Below, in pieces: positions 9,284 through 18,737 of a DNA stretch of 64,000 nt (position 1 is its first letter; every line of letters starts with the position of its first letter). A program made the position numbers and the translations under genes. Source of the stretch: Kribbella jejuensis. Its GTDB lineage: Bacteria; Actinomycetota; Actinomycetes; Propionibacteriales; Kribbellaceae. The stretch spans positions 496,001 through 560,000 of the forward strand of contig NZ_VFMM01000003.1 in NCBI RefSeq assembly GCF_006715085.1, read 5' to 3'. The notes under the pieces were generated by a model. It was not told where the DNA came from. It saw nothing but the letters and a program-made list of their open reading frames with translations, and made no database searches.

Positions 9284-10515
9284 TGTCGCCCCGCGACCTG
9301 ATGGGCGCCGCGCTCCGCGGGCTCACCGCGAACAAGCTCAGGTCCCTGCTGACCGTTCTCGGCGTGTCGATCGGCGTCGGCGCGGTCATCGTACTGGTTG
9401 CGGTCGGCAACGGTTCCGGCAAGGCGGTGCAGCAGCGGCTGGAGGCGATGGGTACCAATCTGCTGACGGTCTCCACGACCGGCGGTGGCGGCGGGTTCGT
9501 CCGCGGCCAGGCGGGTCCGGCGAACCAGCAGTACAGCCTCACGCTCGACGACGCGGCGGCGCTCGCGGACAAGACGCTCGCGCCCGACATCGCGTCGGTC
9601 GCCCCGGTGATGACGAGTTCCGCTACGGCGACCAACGGCGACACGAGCTACACGGTCAACCAGGTGATCGGTACGACACCGGCGTACCTGCCGGCGACCA
9701 ACACGCCGGTGCAGATCGGGCAGGCGTTCACGCAGGCTGATGTGGACACGTCGCAGCGGGTGATCCTGCTCGGGCAGACCGCGGCGACCGAACTGTTCAC
9801 CCGGCCGGCGAGTGCGGTCGGGCAGACGATCAAGCTGGGTGCCGTCGACTTCACCGTGCTCGGCGTACTGGCGAGCAAGGACAGCACCGGGTTCAACGAC
9901 CCGAACGCGACCGCGATCGTCCCGATCAACACGCTGCGCGCGACCCAGGCCGGGTACGGCGCTCTGAACCAGATCGTGGTGCAGGCGTCGGACAAGGACC
10001 GCGTCGACATGGCGCAGGCCGAGGTCACGCAGCTGCTGACGGCACGCCACCAGGTACCGGCGACCGAGACGACGTCGCCGTTCCGGATCACGAACTCGGC
10101 GCAGATCCTGCAGACCAGTCAGGACACCGCAGCGACGTTCACCGCGCTGCTCGCGACGGTGGCGGCGATCAGTCTGGTCGTCGGTGGCATCGGCGTCACC
10201 AACATCATGCTGGTCACCGTCACCGAGCGGACCCGGGAGATCGGCATCCGCAAGGCACTGGGTGCCCGGCGGCGGACGATCCTCGGGCAGTTCCTGATCG
10301 AGGCGACGCTGCTCAGCCTGATCGGCGGCGCGGTCGGGGTCGGGGCCGCGCTGATCGTCACCCGCTTCCAGTTGGCCGGCGTCCAGCCGGTGCTGGTGCC
10401 GTCGTCGATCGGACTCGCGCTCGGCGTGTCCGCGGCGGTCGGCCTGTTCTTCGGCAGCATGCCGGCGCACCGAGCCGCCGGCCTCCGTCCCATCGATGCA
10501 CTACGTCACGAGTGA
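9283..10515 (+). CDS. MacB-type ABC transporter permease (FtsX-like)
   Basis: A 410-residue permease with the MacB layout: one N-terminal membrane helix (about residues 18-42, in KLRSLLTVLGVSIGVGAVIV), a large extracellular domain, then three C-terminal helices of the FtsX domain with TNIMLVTVTERTREIGIRKA. The ATG overlaps the TGA of the ATPase. MacB pumps export peptides or macrolide-like compounds by transmitting force across the membrane; the substrate here is unknown. Confidence 0.92.
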
Positions 10516-10526
10516 GAGAGAAGCAG

Positions 10527-11096
10527 ATGAGCAACCAGACGCCGGACGAGTTCGCCCAGATCGGGTCCGACGAGGAGGTCGACGCGGCGCTGAAGCCGAA
10601 GAAGACCCTCAACCTGCCGCTGGCGACGGCGATTCTGGCCGGTGTCGTCGTGCTCGCGATCGGGCTGGCGGGTGGCGCGGGGCTGCATGCGGCGTTCGCG
10701 TCGAACAGCACGTCGAACCAGCCGCAGGCGGGGCGCGGTTTCGGCGGCTACGGCGGCTACGGCGGCTCCGGTGGCTTCCGCGGCCAGAACGGCGCGAACC
10801 GGCCGGGAAACTTTCCCGGCGCCGGTCAAGGTGGCGGTGGGACCGTAGGCACGGTCGTCTCCGCGAACGGTTCCGAACTGGTCGTGAAGACCCAGACCGG
10901 CAACGTCACGGTCAAACTCACCGGCTCGACGACGTACGACATCACCTCGAAGGGAACCGCCGCCGACCTCAAGGCCGGCGAACAGGTAGTCGTCAGCGGT
11001 CAGAACACCAACGGCACCATCACCGCCAACACCGTCCGCCAAGGCTCGTTCGGCGGGTTCCGCGGCAACCCGAGCGCGACCCCGTCGACCCGCTGA
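10527..11096 (+). CDS. Membrane-anchored Gly-rich DUF5666-like protein
   Basis: A 189-residue protein with a cytoplasmic N-terminus, one membrane helix at about residues 33-55, a Gly-rich linker with Phe/Tyr (RGFGGYGGYGGSGGF) and a small beta domain of the DUF5666 type near residues 105-165. The ATG at 10527 has a GAGAGAAG ribosome site; a GTG five codons upstream overlaps the permease stop. It closes the efflux operon and is probably an extracellular partner of the pump. The Gly-rich linker echoes the adaptor's tail, which may help them associate; this is speculation. Confidence 0.75.
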   Translation: MSNQTPDEFAQIGSDEEVDAALKPKKTLNLPLATAILAGVVVLAIGLAGGAGLHAAFASNSTSNQPQAGRGFGGYGGYGGSGGFRGQNGANRPGNFPGAGQGGGGTVGTVVSANGSELVVKTQTGNVTVKLTGSTTYDITSKGTAADLKAGEQVVVSGQNTNGTITANTVRQGSFGGFRGNPSATPSTR

Positions 11097-11104
11097 GGAT
11101 CCCC

Positions 11105-11176
11105 AGGCCATCACAATCGCCCGCGCACCGCGCCGCTGAGCGCCGGCGCGGTCCACGACCGAGGATTGCGATGGCC
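11105..11176. terminator. Nested inverted repeat between convergent genes
   Basis: An outer pair (11105-11118 and 11163-11176) matches at 13 of 14 bases, and a perfect inner GC stem lies at 11127-11135/11144-11152. It sits between the efflux operon and the convergent methyltransferase, so it may end transcription both ways, although it has no T tract. Confidence 0.6.
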
Positions 11177-11284
11177 TGCCGGTCCGCCCCGAGCCGTGCG
11201 CCCGGCCAGCACCCCGGCCGGGTGCAGCTTCACGGACGGGTGCTGGGGAACGAGCTGCAGGCGAGGCGGTCCGGTCGCGTGGTC

Positions 11285-12037
11285 TCAGGTGCGGGTGGCG
11301 AAAAGGGCTACGGCTGTGGAGTCGAGGGTGAAGGAGCCGCCTGCTGCGTCGATGGCGGCGCCCGTGGCCTGGAGGACTGATTCGAGTTTGCCCGCGGCGG
11401 CGAGCGGTTTGGCCAGGCCGCTGGTGCGCATTTGGTCGAGCCACTCGTCACGGGTGTAGGTGCGGGACCAGGGGAACGTCGGGCGCCGGATGTCGGTGAA
11501 GGCGGGGCCGAGGTTGTCGGCGGTGCGGTCGAGGAAGTGTTCGTATGCGCCGAGCGGTGAGGCGGCGGCCCGTCCTGCGGCTGGGTTCTCGGGCAGTACG
11601 TCGCGGAGCACGTCGGCGAACGCGGCGCCGAGGTCCTCTGGCGGTTGCAGCACGTACCAGAACACTGCGAACAGCCCGCAAGGCCGCAGCACCTCCGCAG
11701 CCTTTGCCGCACCAACCACCGGATCGACCCAGTGCCACGTCATCCCCGCGACCACTCCGTCGAAGGTGCGTCCCGCCGGGTCCCACGTCTCGAACGGCGA
11801 CACCTCCACCTGGACCCCGGTCGCCCGCGCGTACGCCGCCATCCGCTCGTCGACCTCCACACCGAGCACGCCGCACCCCGCCGCCTGCAGCTGCCGCGCG
11901 ACGATCCCGGTCCCGCACCCCACGTCGACAACCTCCCGCCCCGGCATCGCCGCAACAACCGCCTCGATCAACCCGTCCGGATACCGAGGCCGAGCCCGGT
12001 CGTACAACCCCGCATCCACCCCGAACGACTCAGCCAT
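11285..12037 (-). CDS. Class I SAM-dependent methyltransferase
   Basis: A 250-residue methyltransferase with motif I VDVGCGTG (residues 37-44), acidic motif II (GVEVDE) and the TWHWVDP post-I region typical of small-molecule methyltransferases of the UbiE/Tam type. The substrate is unknown. The frame stays open upstream to an ATG at 12298, adding 87 residues rich in Pro and Gly that do not resemble the family; that ATG lies inside the TetR operator, so the start at 12037 is preferred. It diverges from the TetR gene at 12348 and is probably repressed by it. Confidence 0.82.
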   Translation of the reverse strand: MAESFGVDAGLYDRARPRYPDGLIEAVVAAMPGREVVDVGCGTGIVARQLQAAGCGVLGVEVDERMAAYARATGVQVEVSPFETWDPAGRTFDGVVAGMTWHWVDPVVGAAKAAEVLRPCGLFAVFWYVLQPPEDLGAAFADVLRDVLPENPAAGRAAASPLGAYEHFLDRTADNLGPAFTDIRRPTFPWSRTYTRDEWLDQMRTSGLAKPLAAAGKLESVLQATGAAIDAAGGSFTLDSTAVALFATRT

Positions 12038-12290
12038 ATCCCGCCGCCGATGCGGCTCCCCACCCCCAACCAACCCACCACCCCCACCACCACCGTCCGC
12101 CTCCCGGCCCGCCGGCCCACCGGCTGCGTCCCGGCTCGCCGCCCCACCGGCTGTAAGCCCACTCTGCTCGTCGGGTTGCGGCTGGTCGGTCGGCTCGTTG
12201 TTCGTCTGGTCGGCGGTTGGGGGATGGGGGTGGGGGCGGCCGGAGGCTGGGGGCGGGTAGGTGGAGGGTTCGGGCTCGGGTGGCGGTAGA

Positions 12291-12326
12291 GTGGGCATGT
12301 GCCCACGATAGTGGGCGGGTGCCCAC
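12291..12326. promoter_or_regulatory. Double palindromic operator
   Basis: Two related dyads 20 bases apart: GTGGGCATGTGCCCAC (12291-12306, perfect 7-base arms) and GTGGGCGGGTGCCCAC (12311-12326, 6-base arms). They lie between the methyltransferase and TetR genes, 21 bases from the TetR start, and are probably bound by that TetR protein as paired dimers. Confidence 0.75.
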
Positions 12327-12347
12327 TTTTGTCAAGGATGGGTTGGT

Positions 12348-12926
12348 ATGCCTACTGGTGTGGCGATGCGGGACGCTCGGGAGTTGTTGTTCGGCGCGGC
12401 TGAGCGGGTGTTGTTGCGGGACGGGCCGGAGGCGCTCACCAGTCGGGCGGTGACTACCGAGGCAGGGTGTGCGAAGGGCCTGCTGCACAAGCACTTCACG
12501 GACTTCGACGGGTTTCTGGCCGAGCTCGTGGTGGATCGGATCGCGCGGATCCGTCAGCGGGGTGAGGTGCTGCTAGGAGCAGTCGGGCAGGGGAGTGTGG
12601 TCGAGAATCTGACCGGCATGCTGACCGAACTGTTCGGGTCGGTGGCGGTGGCGATCGTCAGTCTGACGATCTCGCGGGACGGCCTACGGGCCCGGCTGCG
12701 GGAGGCCGTTCCGACCGGCGTGCCGATCCTCAGTGAGGCCGGCCAGGTGATCCGCGACTACCTGGCCGCGGAGCAGGCCGGCGGGCGGATCCCGCCCACC
12801 GCCGACACCGACGTACTCGGCCTGACCCTGATCGGCAGCACCCACATGATGTTCGCCGACCGCACCGGCGCCCGCCCGGCCGAGGCCGACGTCCGCGCGT
12901 TCGTCGCCTCGGTCGTCCCCGCCTGA
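12348..12926 (+). CDS. TetR-family regulator
   Basis: A 192-residue TetR protein with the DNA-binding helices at about residues 12-55 (ALTSRAVTTEAGCAKGLLHKHF) and a helical ligand domain. AAGGATGGG lies 7 bases before the ATG; a second ATG at 12366 is possible. The divergent methyltransferase and the double palindrome upstream suggest control of both genes. Confidence 0.87.
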   Translation: MPTGVAMRDARELLFGAAERVLLRDGPEALTSRAVTTEAGCAKGLLHKHFTDFDGFLAELVVDRIARIRQRGEVLLGAVGQGSVVENLTGMLTELFGSVAVAIVSLTISRDGLRARLREAVPTGVPILSEAGQVIRDYLAAEQAGGRIPPTADTDVLGLTLIGSTHMMFADRTGARPAEADVRAFVASVVPA

Positions 12927-12964
12927 CGACCGCAGACATCCGCCTCCGCTCGAACAACCGTTGC

Positions 12965-14338
12965 TCAGACAACCGCCGGCTGGGTGTTGCCGGCCTCGTC
13001 GATGCCGCGGCGCATGTCGACCTTGGCGAGCAGCGCGAGGCCGATGACGAAGAAGATGCCGAGTGCGACGATCGCGGGACGGTACGAGCCGGTGAGCTGG
13101 TGCACGAGCCCGAACAGCAGCGTGCCGAGCCACGACGTACCGCGTTCGCCCGCCTGGTAGAGCGAGAAGTACTCCGCCTCGCGGCCCTTCGGGATCAACT
13201 GGCTGAACGCCGACCGCGACAGCGCCTGGGTGCCGCCGAGCACGATCCCGATCGCGACGCCCATGGTCAGGAACGGCACGATCTGGTGCGGAGGCAGCAG
13301 CAACCCGGCCACCACGATCAGCACCCACACCACCAGACCGCCGGCGATCGTCTTGTGCGCGCCGTACCGCGCCGCGACCCGCCCGAATACCAGCGCCCCG
13401 AAGAACGCGATCAGCTGCACCAGCAGGATCGTCGCGATCAGCACCTGGGTCTCGAAGCCGAGCTGTTTCTCGCCGTACGTCGACGACACCGAGACCACGG
13501 TCTGGATACCGTCGTTGAAGAAGAGGTACGCGATCAGGAACAGCATCGTCATCCGGTACGCGCGCATGTGCCGGAGCGTCCCCGCGAGTTGCCCGAAGCT
13601 CTGCCGGATCAGGCTCCCACTCCGCACGACCTCGACGTTCCGCGGTGGCCGGTTCCGGAGCCGCAGGTACGGGAAGAACGTGAACAAACCCCACCACAGC
13701 CCCGCACTGAGCAGGCTGAGGCGGACGGCGGTACCCTGACTCATGCCGAGCGCGTCGTGGAAGGTGACCACGGCCAGGTTCACCAGGAGCAGCAGGAAAC
13801 CACCGGCGTACCCAAGGGCCCATGCGCGGGACGACACCGTGTCGCGGTCGTCCGGCGGAGCGATGTCGATCAGGATCGAGTCGTACACGACCAGGGACGA
13901 CCCGAGGCACAGGTTCCCGATGAACAGCGGCACCGCGCCGAGCACCCACCGGCCGCCGCCGACGAACACCATGCAGCTCGCCGCGACCGCCCCGGCCCAG
14001 GCGAAGCCGCACATCAGCAGCTTCTTGTTCGCCAGCCGGTCCGCGATCGCGCCGACCACCGGCAGGAACAGCGCCGACACCAGGGTCGCGACCGTCACCA
14101 CGTAGAAGGCCAGCGAGCCGGGGGAGACGCCGAGCCCGAGGATGCTCAGGTTGGTGTTGCACGGGTTGTCGGTGGTCCCGACGAATCCGCAGGCGGCCTT
14201 CTCCGCGACCGACGTCAGGTACGGCGCGAACAGGACGGTGCCCGTGGTGGTGACGTAGCCGGAGTTCGCCCAGTCGTAGAAGCTGAACCCCCAGTACTCA
14301 CGCTTGTCGACCGTCGCCGGGGGCGAGAGGAATCCCAT
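12965..14338 (-). CDS. MFS transporter, UMF1/Atg22-like
   Basis: A 457-residue, 12-helix major facilitator protein. The opening YWGFSFYDWANSGY and the long extracellular loop after helix 1 are characteristic of the UMF1 family, whose yeast member Atg22 exports vacuolar amino acids. Bacterial substrates are mostly unknown. The gene stands alone, convergent with the TetR gene. Confidence 0.88.
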   Translation of the reverse strand: MGFLSPPATVDKREYWGFSFYDWANSGYVTTTGTVLFAPYLTSVAEKAACGFVGTTDNPCNTNLSILGLGVSPGSLAFYVVTVATLVSALFLPVVGAIADRLANKKLLMCGFAWAGAVAASCMVFVGGGRWVLGAVPLFIGNLCLGSSLVVYDSILIDIAPPDDRDTVSSRAWALGYAGGFLLLLVNLAVVTFHDALGMSQGTAVRLSLLSAGLWWGLFTFFPYLRLRNRPPRNVEVVRSGSLIRQSFGQLAGTLRHMRAYRMTMLFLIAYLFFNDGIQTVVSVSSTYGEKQLGFETQVLIATILLVQLIAFFGALVFGRVAARYGAHKTIAGGLVVWVLIVVAGLLLPPHQIVPFLTMGVAIGIVLGGTQALSRSAFSQLIPKGREAEYFSLYQAGERGTSWLGTLLFGLVHQLTGSYRPAIVALGIFFVIGLALLAKVDMRRGIDEAGNTQPAVV

Positions 14339-14390
14339 GCGCGGAAGTGTGTCATTTCCCGGATACGCAGCGGCGTACCAACGGATAACA

Positions 14391-14434
14391 CTTCAGTGCT
14401 CCTTTAGTGCCCCTTCAGTGCCCCTTTAGTGCCA
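14391..14434. repeat. 11-bp tandem repeat (CTTYAGTGCCC)
   Basis: Four head-to-tail 11-base units alternate CTTCAGTGC and CTTTAGTGC followed by a C-rich pair. On the minus strand they read GGGCACTRAAG, sharing GGGCACT with the array at 7053-7106. The last unit covers the stop codon of the glycerophosphodiesterase gene; the array fills the gap before the MFS gene's start region. Confidence 0.85.
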
Positions 14435-15178
14435 CTGACCCCGCTCGATCAAGACCTCGCGCAGCAGGTCGGTGCGGTCCGTGATGATCCCGCCGACGCC
14501 CGCGTCGAGCAGCCGGCGCATCGTGCCCGGATCGTCGATGGTCCACACGTGGACCTGCTTGCCCCGCGAGCGGGCCCGCCGGAGCAGCCCCGGCGTCAGC
14601 ACGCGCAGCGCGCCGTACCGGTCCGGGATCTGCAGACAAGCGCCCTTCGAGGGCAGTGCGAACGGCAGGAACCGGATCAGCGCGGTCTCCCACTCGCCGT
14701 ACCCGGTGCACAGCCGCGGGCCGAGCAGCTTGCGGATCCGCCGTACCCGCGACTGGGAGAACGACGACACACAGACCCGGTCGATCGCGTTCGCGGCGCG
14801 CAGCACCCGAGCGGACGGTTCGAGGCCGCCCTCGGCCTTGATGTCCAGGTTGAACCGGGTGTCCGGGAACTGTTCGAGCAGCTCGTCCAGCCGGGGGATC
14901 GGCTCGTGACCGTTGATCCGCGCCTTCTGCACCTCCGACCACGGCAGGTCGGCGATCGCGCCGGTCCGGTCGGTCACCCGGTCGAGCCGGTGGTCGTGGA
15001 ACGCGACGACGACCCCGTCGCTGGTGGCGTGCAGGTCGGTCTCCAGGTACCGGTAGCCGAGGTCGACGGCGTGCTGGAAGGCGCGCAGCGAGTTCTCGTA
15101 CCCGAGCAGCTCGGGATGCTTCGCGCCGCCGCGATGGGCCATGGCGATCGGACCGTCGTGGTCGAGGTACGGGTACAC
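14426..15178 (-). CDS. Glycerophosphodiester phosphodiesterase
   Basis: A 250-residue GDPD TIM-barrel enzyme that cleaves glycerophosphodiesters to glycerol 3-phosphate and an alcohol. The active-site residues are visible: His15-Arg16 (HRG), Glu29 (YENSLRAF), Glu46 and Asp48 (ETDLH) and His61 (FHDH). There is no signal peptide, so it is intracellular. The start at 15178 diverges from the PLP enzyme at 15208 with 29 bases between. Confidence 0.92.
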   Translation of the reverse strand: MYPYLDHDGPIAMAHRGGAKHPELLGYENSLRAFQHAVDLGYRYLETDLHATSDGVVVAFHDHRLDRVTDRTGAIADLPWSEVQKARINGHEPIPRLDELLEQFPDTRFNLDIKAEGGLEPSARVLRAANAIDRVCVSSFSQSRVRRIRKLLGPRLCTGYGEWETALIRFLPFALPSKGACLQIPDRYGALRVLTPGLLRRARSRGKQVHVWTIDDPGTMRRLLDAGVGGIITDRTDLLREVLIERGQWH

Positions 15179-15207
15179 GCCTGCAGTATGTCAAGGTAGG
15201 TAGAGTT

Positions 15208-16344
15208 GTGGCGGTGACCTTGAGCCCGCGCCCCGACCTGTGGACCCTCGATCCCGGCGTCCTGCACCTCAATCACGGTTCGTACGGGGCGGTGCCACGC
15301 CGCACCCAGGAGCTGATGGCGAGCCTGCGGACCGAGATGGACGCCAACCCGATGGTCTGGTTCCGTACCGTCGCCGACCGGCTGACCACGAGCCGCCTGG
15401 CGCTGGCGTCGTTCCTGCGGACCGACCCGGCCGGCTTCGCCCTGGTGCCGAACGCGAGCGCCGGCGTCACTGTCGCGCTGCACACGCTGCCGATCCCGGC
15501 GGGCAGCCGGATCGTGCTGACCGACCATGCCTACGGCGCCGTCAGGTACGCCGCCGAGCGCTTCGCGCGGGACCGCGGCGCGGAGGTGGTGACGGTCGCG
15601 ATCCCGCTCGAGGCCGACGACGACACCGTGGTCGCGCTGATCGCGGAGCACCTCGACAACGCCTCCGTCCTGATCGTCGACCAGATCACCTCGGGCACGG
15701 CGAAGGTGTTCCCGATCGACGCGCTGGTCGCCGCAGCCCACGACCACGAGGTACCGATCGTGGTGGACGGCGCGCACGCCCCCGCGTTGATCGACGCCCC
15801 GGCCGCGGCCGGCGCCGACTTCTGGACCGGGAACTTCCACAAGTGGCCGGCCGCACCGCGTGCGACCGCCGGACTCGTGGTCGCCGAGCGGTGGCGGTCC
15901 GCGTCGATGCCGCTGATCGTGTCCTGGTCGGAGTACGACGAGCGGATGCCGGAACGTTTCGACATGCAGGGCACGTACGACTACGTCCCGTGGATCGCCG
16001 CGCCCGAGTCGCTCGAGGTCCTCGCCGACCTCGACTGGCCGACGCGCCGCCCGCAGCTGACCGCCCTGGTCGAGGAGGGTGCGAAGGTCCTCGCGAAGGC
16101 GCTCGGGACCGGCGTCGCCGAGGTCGGGCACGCGCCGGCCACGATGCGGCTGGTCGAGCTTCCGTCCGGGGTCGACCTGTCCGGCGGCGACATGCTGAAG
16201 ATGCGGATCTCCGGCGAGTTGAAGGCGGAGATCACGTTCACCGGGTTCGAGGACCGGCAGTTCATCCGGCTGTCGGCGCACGCGTACAACTCACTCGCGG
16301 ACTACGAGAAACTGTCGGAGGGCCTGCCTAGGCTCCTCGGGTGA
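15208..16344 (+). CDS. Class V aminotransferase-fold PLP enzyme
   Basis: A 378-residue PLP-dependent protein resembling isopenicillin N epimerase and cysteine desulfurase-like enzymes. It has the LNHGSYGAVP opening (residues 21-30), the cofactor Asp187 and His190 in VVDGAH, and the Schiff-base Lys212 in NFHKWP. The HKW motif is typical of the CefD-like group, which act as epimerases or C-S/C-N lyases on amino acids. Actual substrate unknown. The next gene starts at a GTG that overlaps its stop, so the two form an operon. Confidence 0.88.
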   Translation: MAVTLSPRPDLWTLDPGVLHLNHGSYGAVPRRTQELMASLRTEMDANPMVWFRTVADRLTTSRLALASFLRTDPAGFALVPNASAGVTVALHTLPIPAGSRIVLTDHAYGAVRYAAERFARDRGAEVVTVAIPLEADDDTVVALIAEHLDNASVLIVDQITSGTAKVFPIDALVAAAHDHEVPIVVDGAHAPALIDAPAAAGADFWTGNFHKWPAAPRATAGLVVAERWRSASMPLIVSWSEYDERMPERFDMQGTYDYVPWIAAPESLEVLADLDWPTRRPQLTALVEEGAKVLAKALGTGVAEVGHAPATMRLVELPSGVDLSGGDMLKMRISGELKAEITFTGFEDRQFIRLSAHAYNSLADYEKLSEGLPRLLG

Positions 16345-16973
16345 ACGACATCCAGGGCTCTTACAACACCGCTGCCGCCGACTACCACGCGGTTCTCAGG
16401 GACTACCACCAGCACGATCCGTTCGAGCAGGGCGCGCTGGACTACTTCCGTGCGCTGATCGAGGACGGGCCGGTCGGGGATCTCGGCTGCGGGACGGGGC
16501 GGATCACCTCGTATCTGGCCGGCCGGGGGCTCGACGTGTTCGGGGTCGATCTGACGCCGGGGATGGTCGAGGTGGCGCGGCAGGAGTATCCGGAGCTGCG
16601 GTTCGAGGTCGGGTCGCTGCTCGACCTGGACCTGAAAGACGGCGAGCTGGCCGGAGCGCTCGCGTGGTACTCGCTCGTTCACACACCACGCGAGCAGTTG
16701 CCGACAGCGTTCGCCGAGCTGTTCCGGGTGCTGCGACCGGGGGGTGTGCTGGTGCACGGGTTCAAGGTCGGCGTGGGGAGCCGGCCGCTGACCCACGCGT
16801 ACGGCCACGACGTCGACCTGCAGGTCTACATGTACGCCGCCGACGACGTCGCGGGCCTGCTCGCCGACGCCGGGTTCGTCGAGGTGGCGTCGCTGACGCG
16901 CGCGGCCCTGCCCGCCGAGAAGGACGCCGGGCAGGCCGCACACATCGTCCGGAAGCCTGCTGCTACCCCTTGA
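16341..16973 (+). CDS. SAM-dependent methyltransferase
   Basis: A 210-residue class I methyltransferase with motif I GDLGCGTG (residues 46-53), the GVDLTPGMVEVAR motif II, and LFRVLRPGGVLVHGF after it. The GTG start overlaps the upstream stop (GTGA), so it is translationally coupled to the PLP enzyme and may modify a product of it. The 3' end overlaps the convergent permease gene by 11 bases. Confidence 0.85.
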   Translation: MNDIQGSYNTAAADYHAVLRDYHQHDPFEQGALDYFRALIEDGPVGDLGCGTGRITSYLAGRGLDVFGVDLTPGMVEVARQEYPELRFEVGSLLDLDLKDGELAGALAWYSLVHTPREQLPTAFAELFRVLRPGGVLVHGFKVGVGSRPLTHAYGHDVDLQVYMYAADDVAGLLADAGFVEVASLTRAALPAEKDAGQAAHIVRKPAATP

Positions 16974-17814
16974 TCGCTCCGGACGTCATACCGGCGACGA
17001 TCTGCCGGTTGAAGAACAGGAACATGATCAACGGCGGGATCGTGATCAGCAGGATGTTCATGAACAGCAGGTTGTACTGCGTGGAGAACTGACTGTTGAA
17101 GTTGTAGAGCGTCAGCTGGACGGTCGCGTTCTGGTCGCCGGGCAGGAAGTACAGGGGGTTGGTGAAGTCGTTGAAGACGGCAACCGACTGGACCACGACG
17201 ACCGTGACGATCACGGATCTGAGCAGCGGGAAGATCACCCGGAAGAACAGCCCGAGCGGCCCGGCGCCGTCGATGACCGCGGCTTCGTCCAGCTCGCGGG
17301 GGATGGTCGCCACGAAGGCCCGGAACAGCAGGATGCAGAACGACAGACCGAAGGCGATCTCGATCAGGATCAGGCCCGGCATCGTCTTGAACAGGCCGAG
17401 CTTCTGCAGAACCCAGATCGTCGGCACGACCGCCGGCGGGATGATCAGCCCGGCCAGCACCAGGAAGTTGATGTAACCGTTCCACCGGCTCTTCCGGCGC
17501 TGCAGTACGAACCCGGCCATCGCCGCGAGCACCACCATCCCGGTGACGCTGGCGACGGTCAGGATCGTGCTGTTGATGAACGCGATCACCAGCATGTAGT
17601 CGCGCGCCTTGACGACCTCGACGAAGTTCTGCACGATCCGGAACTGGTGCGGCCACGAGAAGCTCAGGTCCGCCGACTGCGTCCGGTCCTTGACCGCGGT
17701 CAGCACGATGAATGCGAACGGGATGATGAACACCACGATCGACACCAGGATCGCGACCGCGCTCAACGCCCACTTCCGCGCGGGCCGGTGGTTGACGAGT
17801 TCCGCCGTACTCAC
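16963..17814 (-). CDS. Carbohydrate ABC transporter permease (MalG type)
   Basis: A 283-residue inner-membrane permease with six predicted helices and the EAA loop that contacts the ATPase (ELDEAAVIDGAGPLGLFFRVIFP, seen here as EAAVIDGAG). It is the second permease of the rhamnose-type importer. The GTG start at 17814 overlaps the stop of the preceding permease. No ATPase gene is present, as is common in actinobacteria where one MsiK-like ATPase serves many importers. Confidence 0.92.
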   Translation of the reverse strand: MSTAELVNHRPARKWALSAVAILVSIVVFIIPFAFIVLTAVKDRTQSADLSFSWPHQFRIVQNFVEVVKARDYMLVIAFINSTILTVASVTGMVVLAAMAGFVLQRRKSRWNGYINFLVLAGLIIPPAVVPTIWVLQKLGLFKTMPGLILIEIAFGLSFCILLFRAFVATIPRELDEAAVIDGAGPLGLFFRVIFPLLRSVIVTVVVVQSVAVFNDFTNPLYFLPGDQNATVQLTLYNFNSQFSTQYNLLFMNILLITIPPLIMFLFFNRQIVAGMTSGAIKG

Positions 17815-18737
17815 AGGTCCACCTCCTTCCGGTTCAGCGCCCAGGACAGCGGGAGGATGATCGCCGTGACGACGACGAACAGCACGACGTTCCCGGCGGT
17901 CGACAGGCCGTAGAAGCCGGCCTGGTACTGCTTGTAGATCACCGACGCGATCACATCCGAGGTGAATCCGGGGCCGCCTCGGGTCATCGCCCAGATCAGG
18001 TCGAAGGACCGCAGCCCGCCGATCAGCGACAAGATGATGACGGTCACGGTGGCGGGCCGGGACAGCGGCAGCACGATCCGCCGGAACTGCTGCCACGACC
18101 CGGCCCCGTCCACCCGGGCCGCCTCGATGTACTCGCGCGGGATCGAGACGATGCCGGCGATGTAGATCAGGGTGGCCAGGCCGACGCCCTTCCAGACGTC
18201 GACCGCGGCCACCGACAGCAGCGCCCACTTCGGATCCGTCAGCCACCCCGGACCCTGGATCCCGATCGCCGCGAGCGACTTGTTGATCAGGCCCTGGTCC
18301 GGGTTCATCAGCACGGTGAAGGTCAGCCCGACGCCGATCGTGGAGACCAGCACCGGGAAGAACACCACCGAGCGGAGGTAGCCGCGGGCAACGATCTGCG
18401 AGGTCAGCAGCACCGCGAGCAGCAGCCCGAGGACCACCTTCGACCCCGATGTCACGACCGCGTAGATCAGCGTGTTGGTGAAGCCCTTGACCAGCTGCGG
18501 CTCCTGGAAGAACAGCTTGAAGTTGTCCAGGCCGATGAACTTCGACTCGAACAGGCTCCAGCGGGTGAGGCTGAAGTACAGCGAGGCGAAGGTCGGGACC
18601 AGGAACAGCACGCCGTAGATGATCGCGGTGGGCAGGTAGAACCAGTTCGAGTACGGACGATAGACCTTACTAGCCGTCTTGTTGGCGGTGACAGCCGCTT
18701 CGGTTCGTTCCTCTGCGATCACTGCCACCGACCTCAC
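17811..18737 (-). CDS. Sugar ABC transporter permease (MalF type)
   Basis: A 308-residue permease with a cytoplasmic N-terminal tail, six predicted helices and the EAA motif (EYIEAARVDGAGSWQQFRRI, residues about 190-215). GTG at 18737 overlaps the TGA of the binding-protein gene; GTG at 18728 is an alternative start. Translational coupling at both ends places it in one operon with the binding protein and second permease. Confidence 0.92.
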   Translation of the reverse strand: MRSVAVIAEERTEAAVTANKTASKVYRPYSNWFYLPTAIIYGVLFLVPTFASLYFSLTRWSLFESKFIGLDNFKLFFQEPQLVKGFTNTLIYAVVTSGSKVVLGLLLAVLLTSQIVARGYLRSVVFFPVLVSTIGVGLTFTVLMNPDQGLINKSLAAIGIQGPGWLTDPKWALLSVAAVDVWKGVGLATLIYIAGIVSIPREYIEAARVDGAGSWQQFRRIVLPLSRPATVTVIILSLIGGLRSFDLIWAMTRGGPGFTSDVIASVIYKQYQAGFYGLSTAGNVVLFVVVTAIILPLSWALNRKEVDL

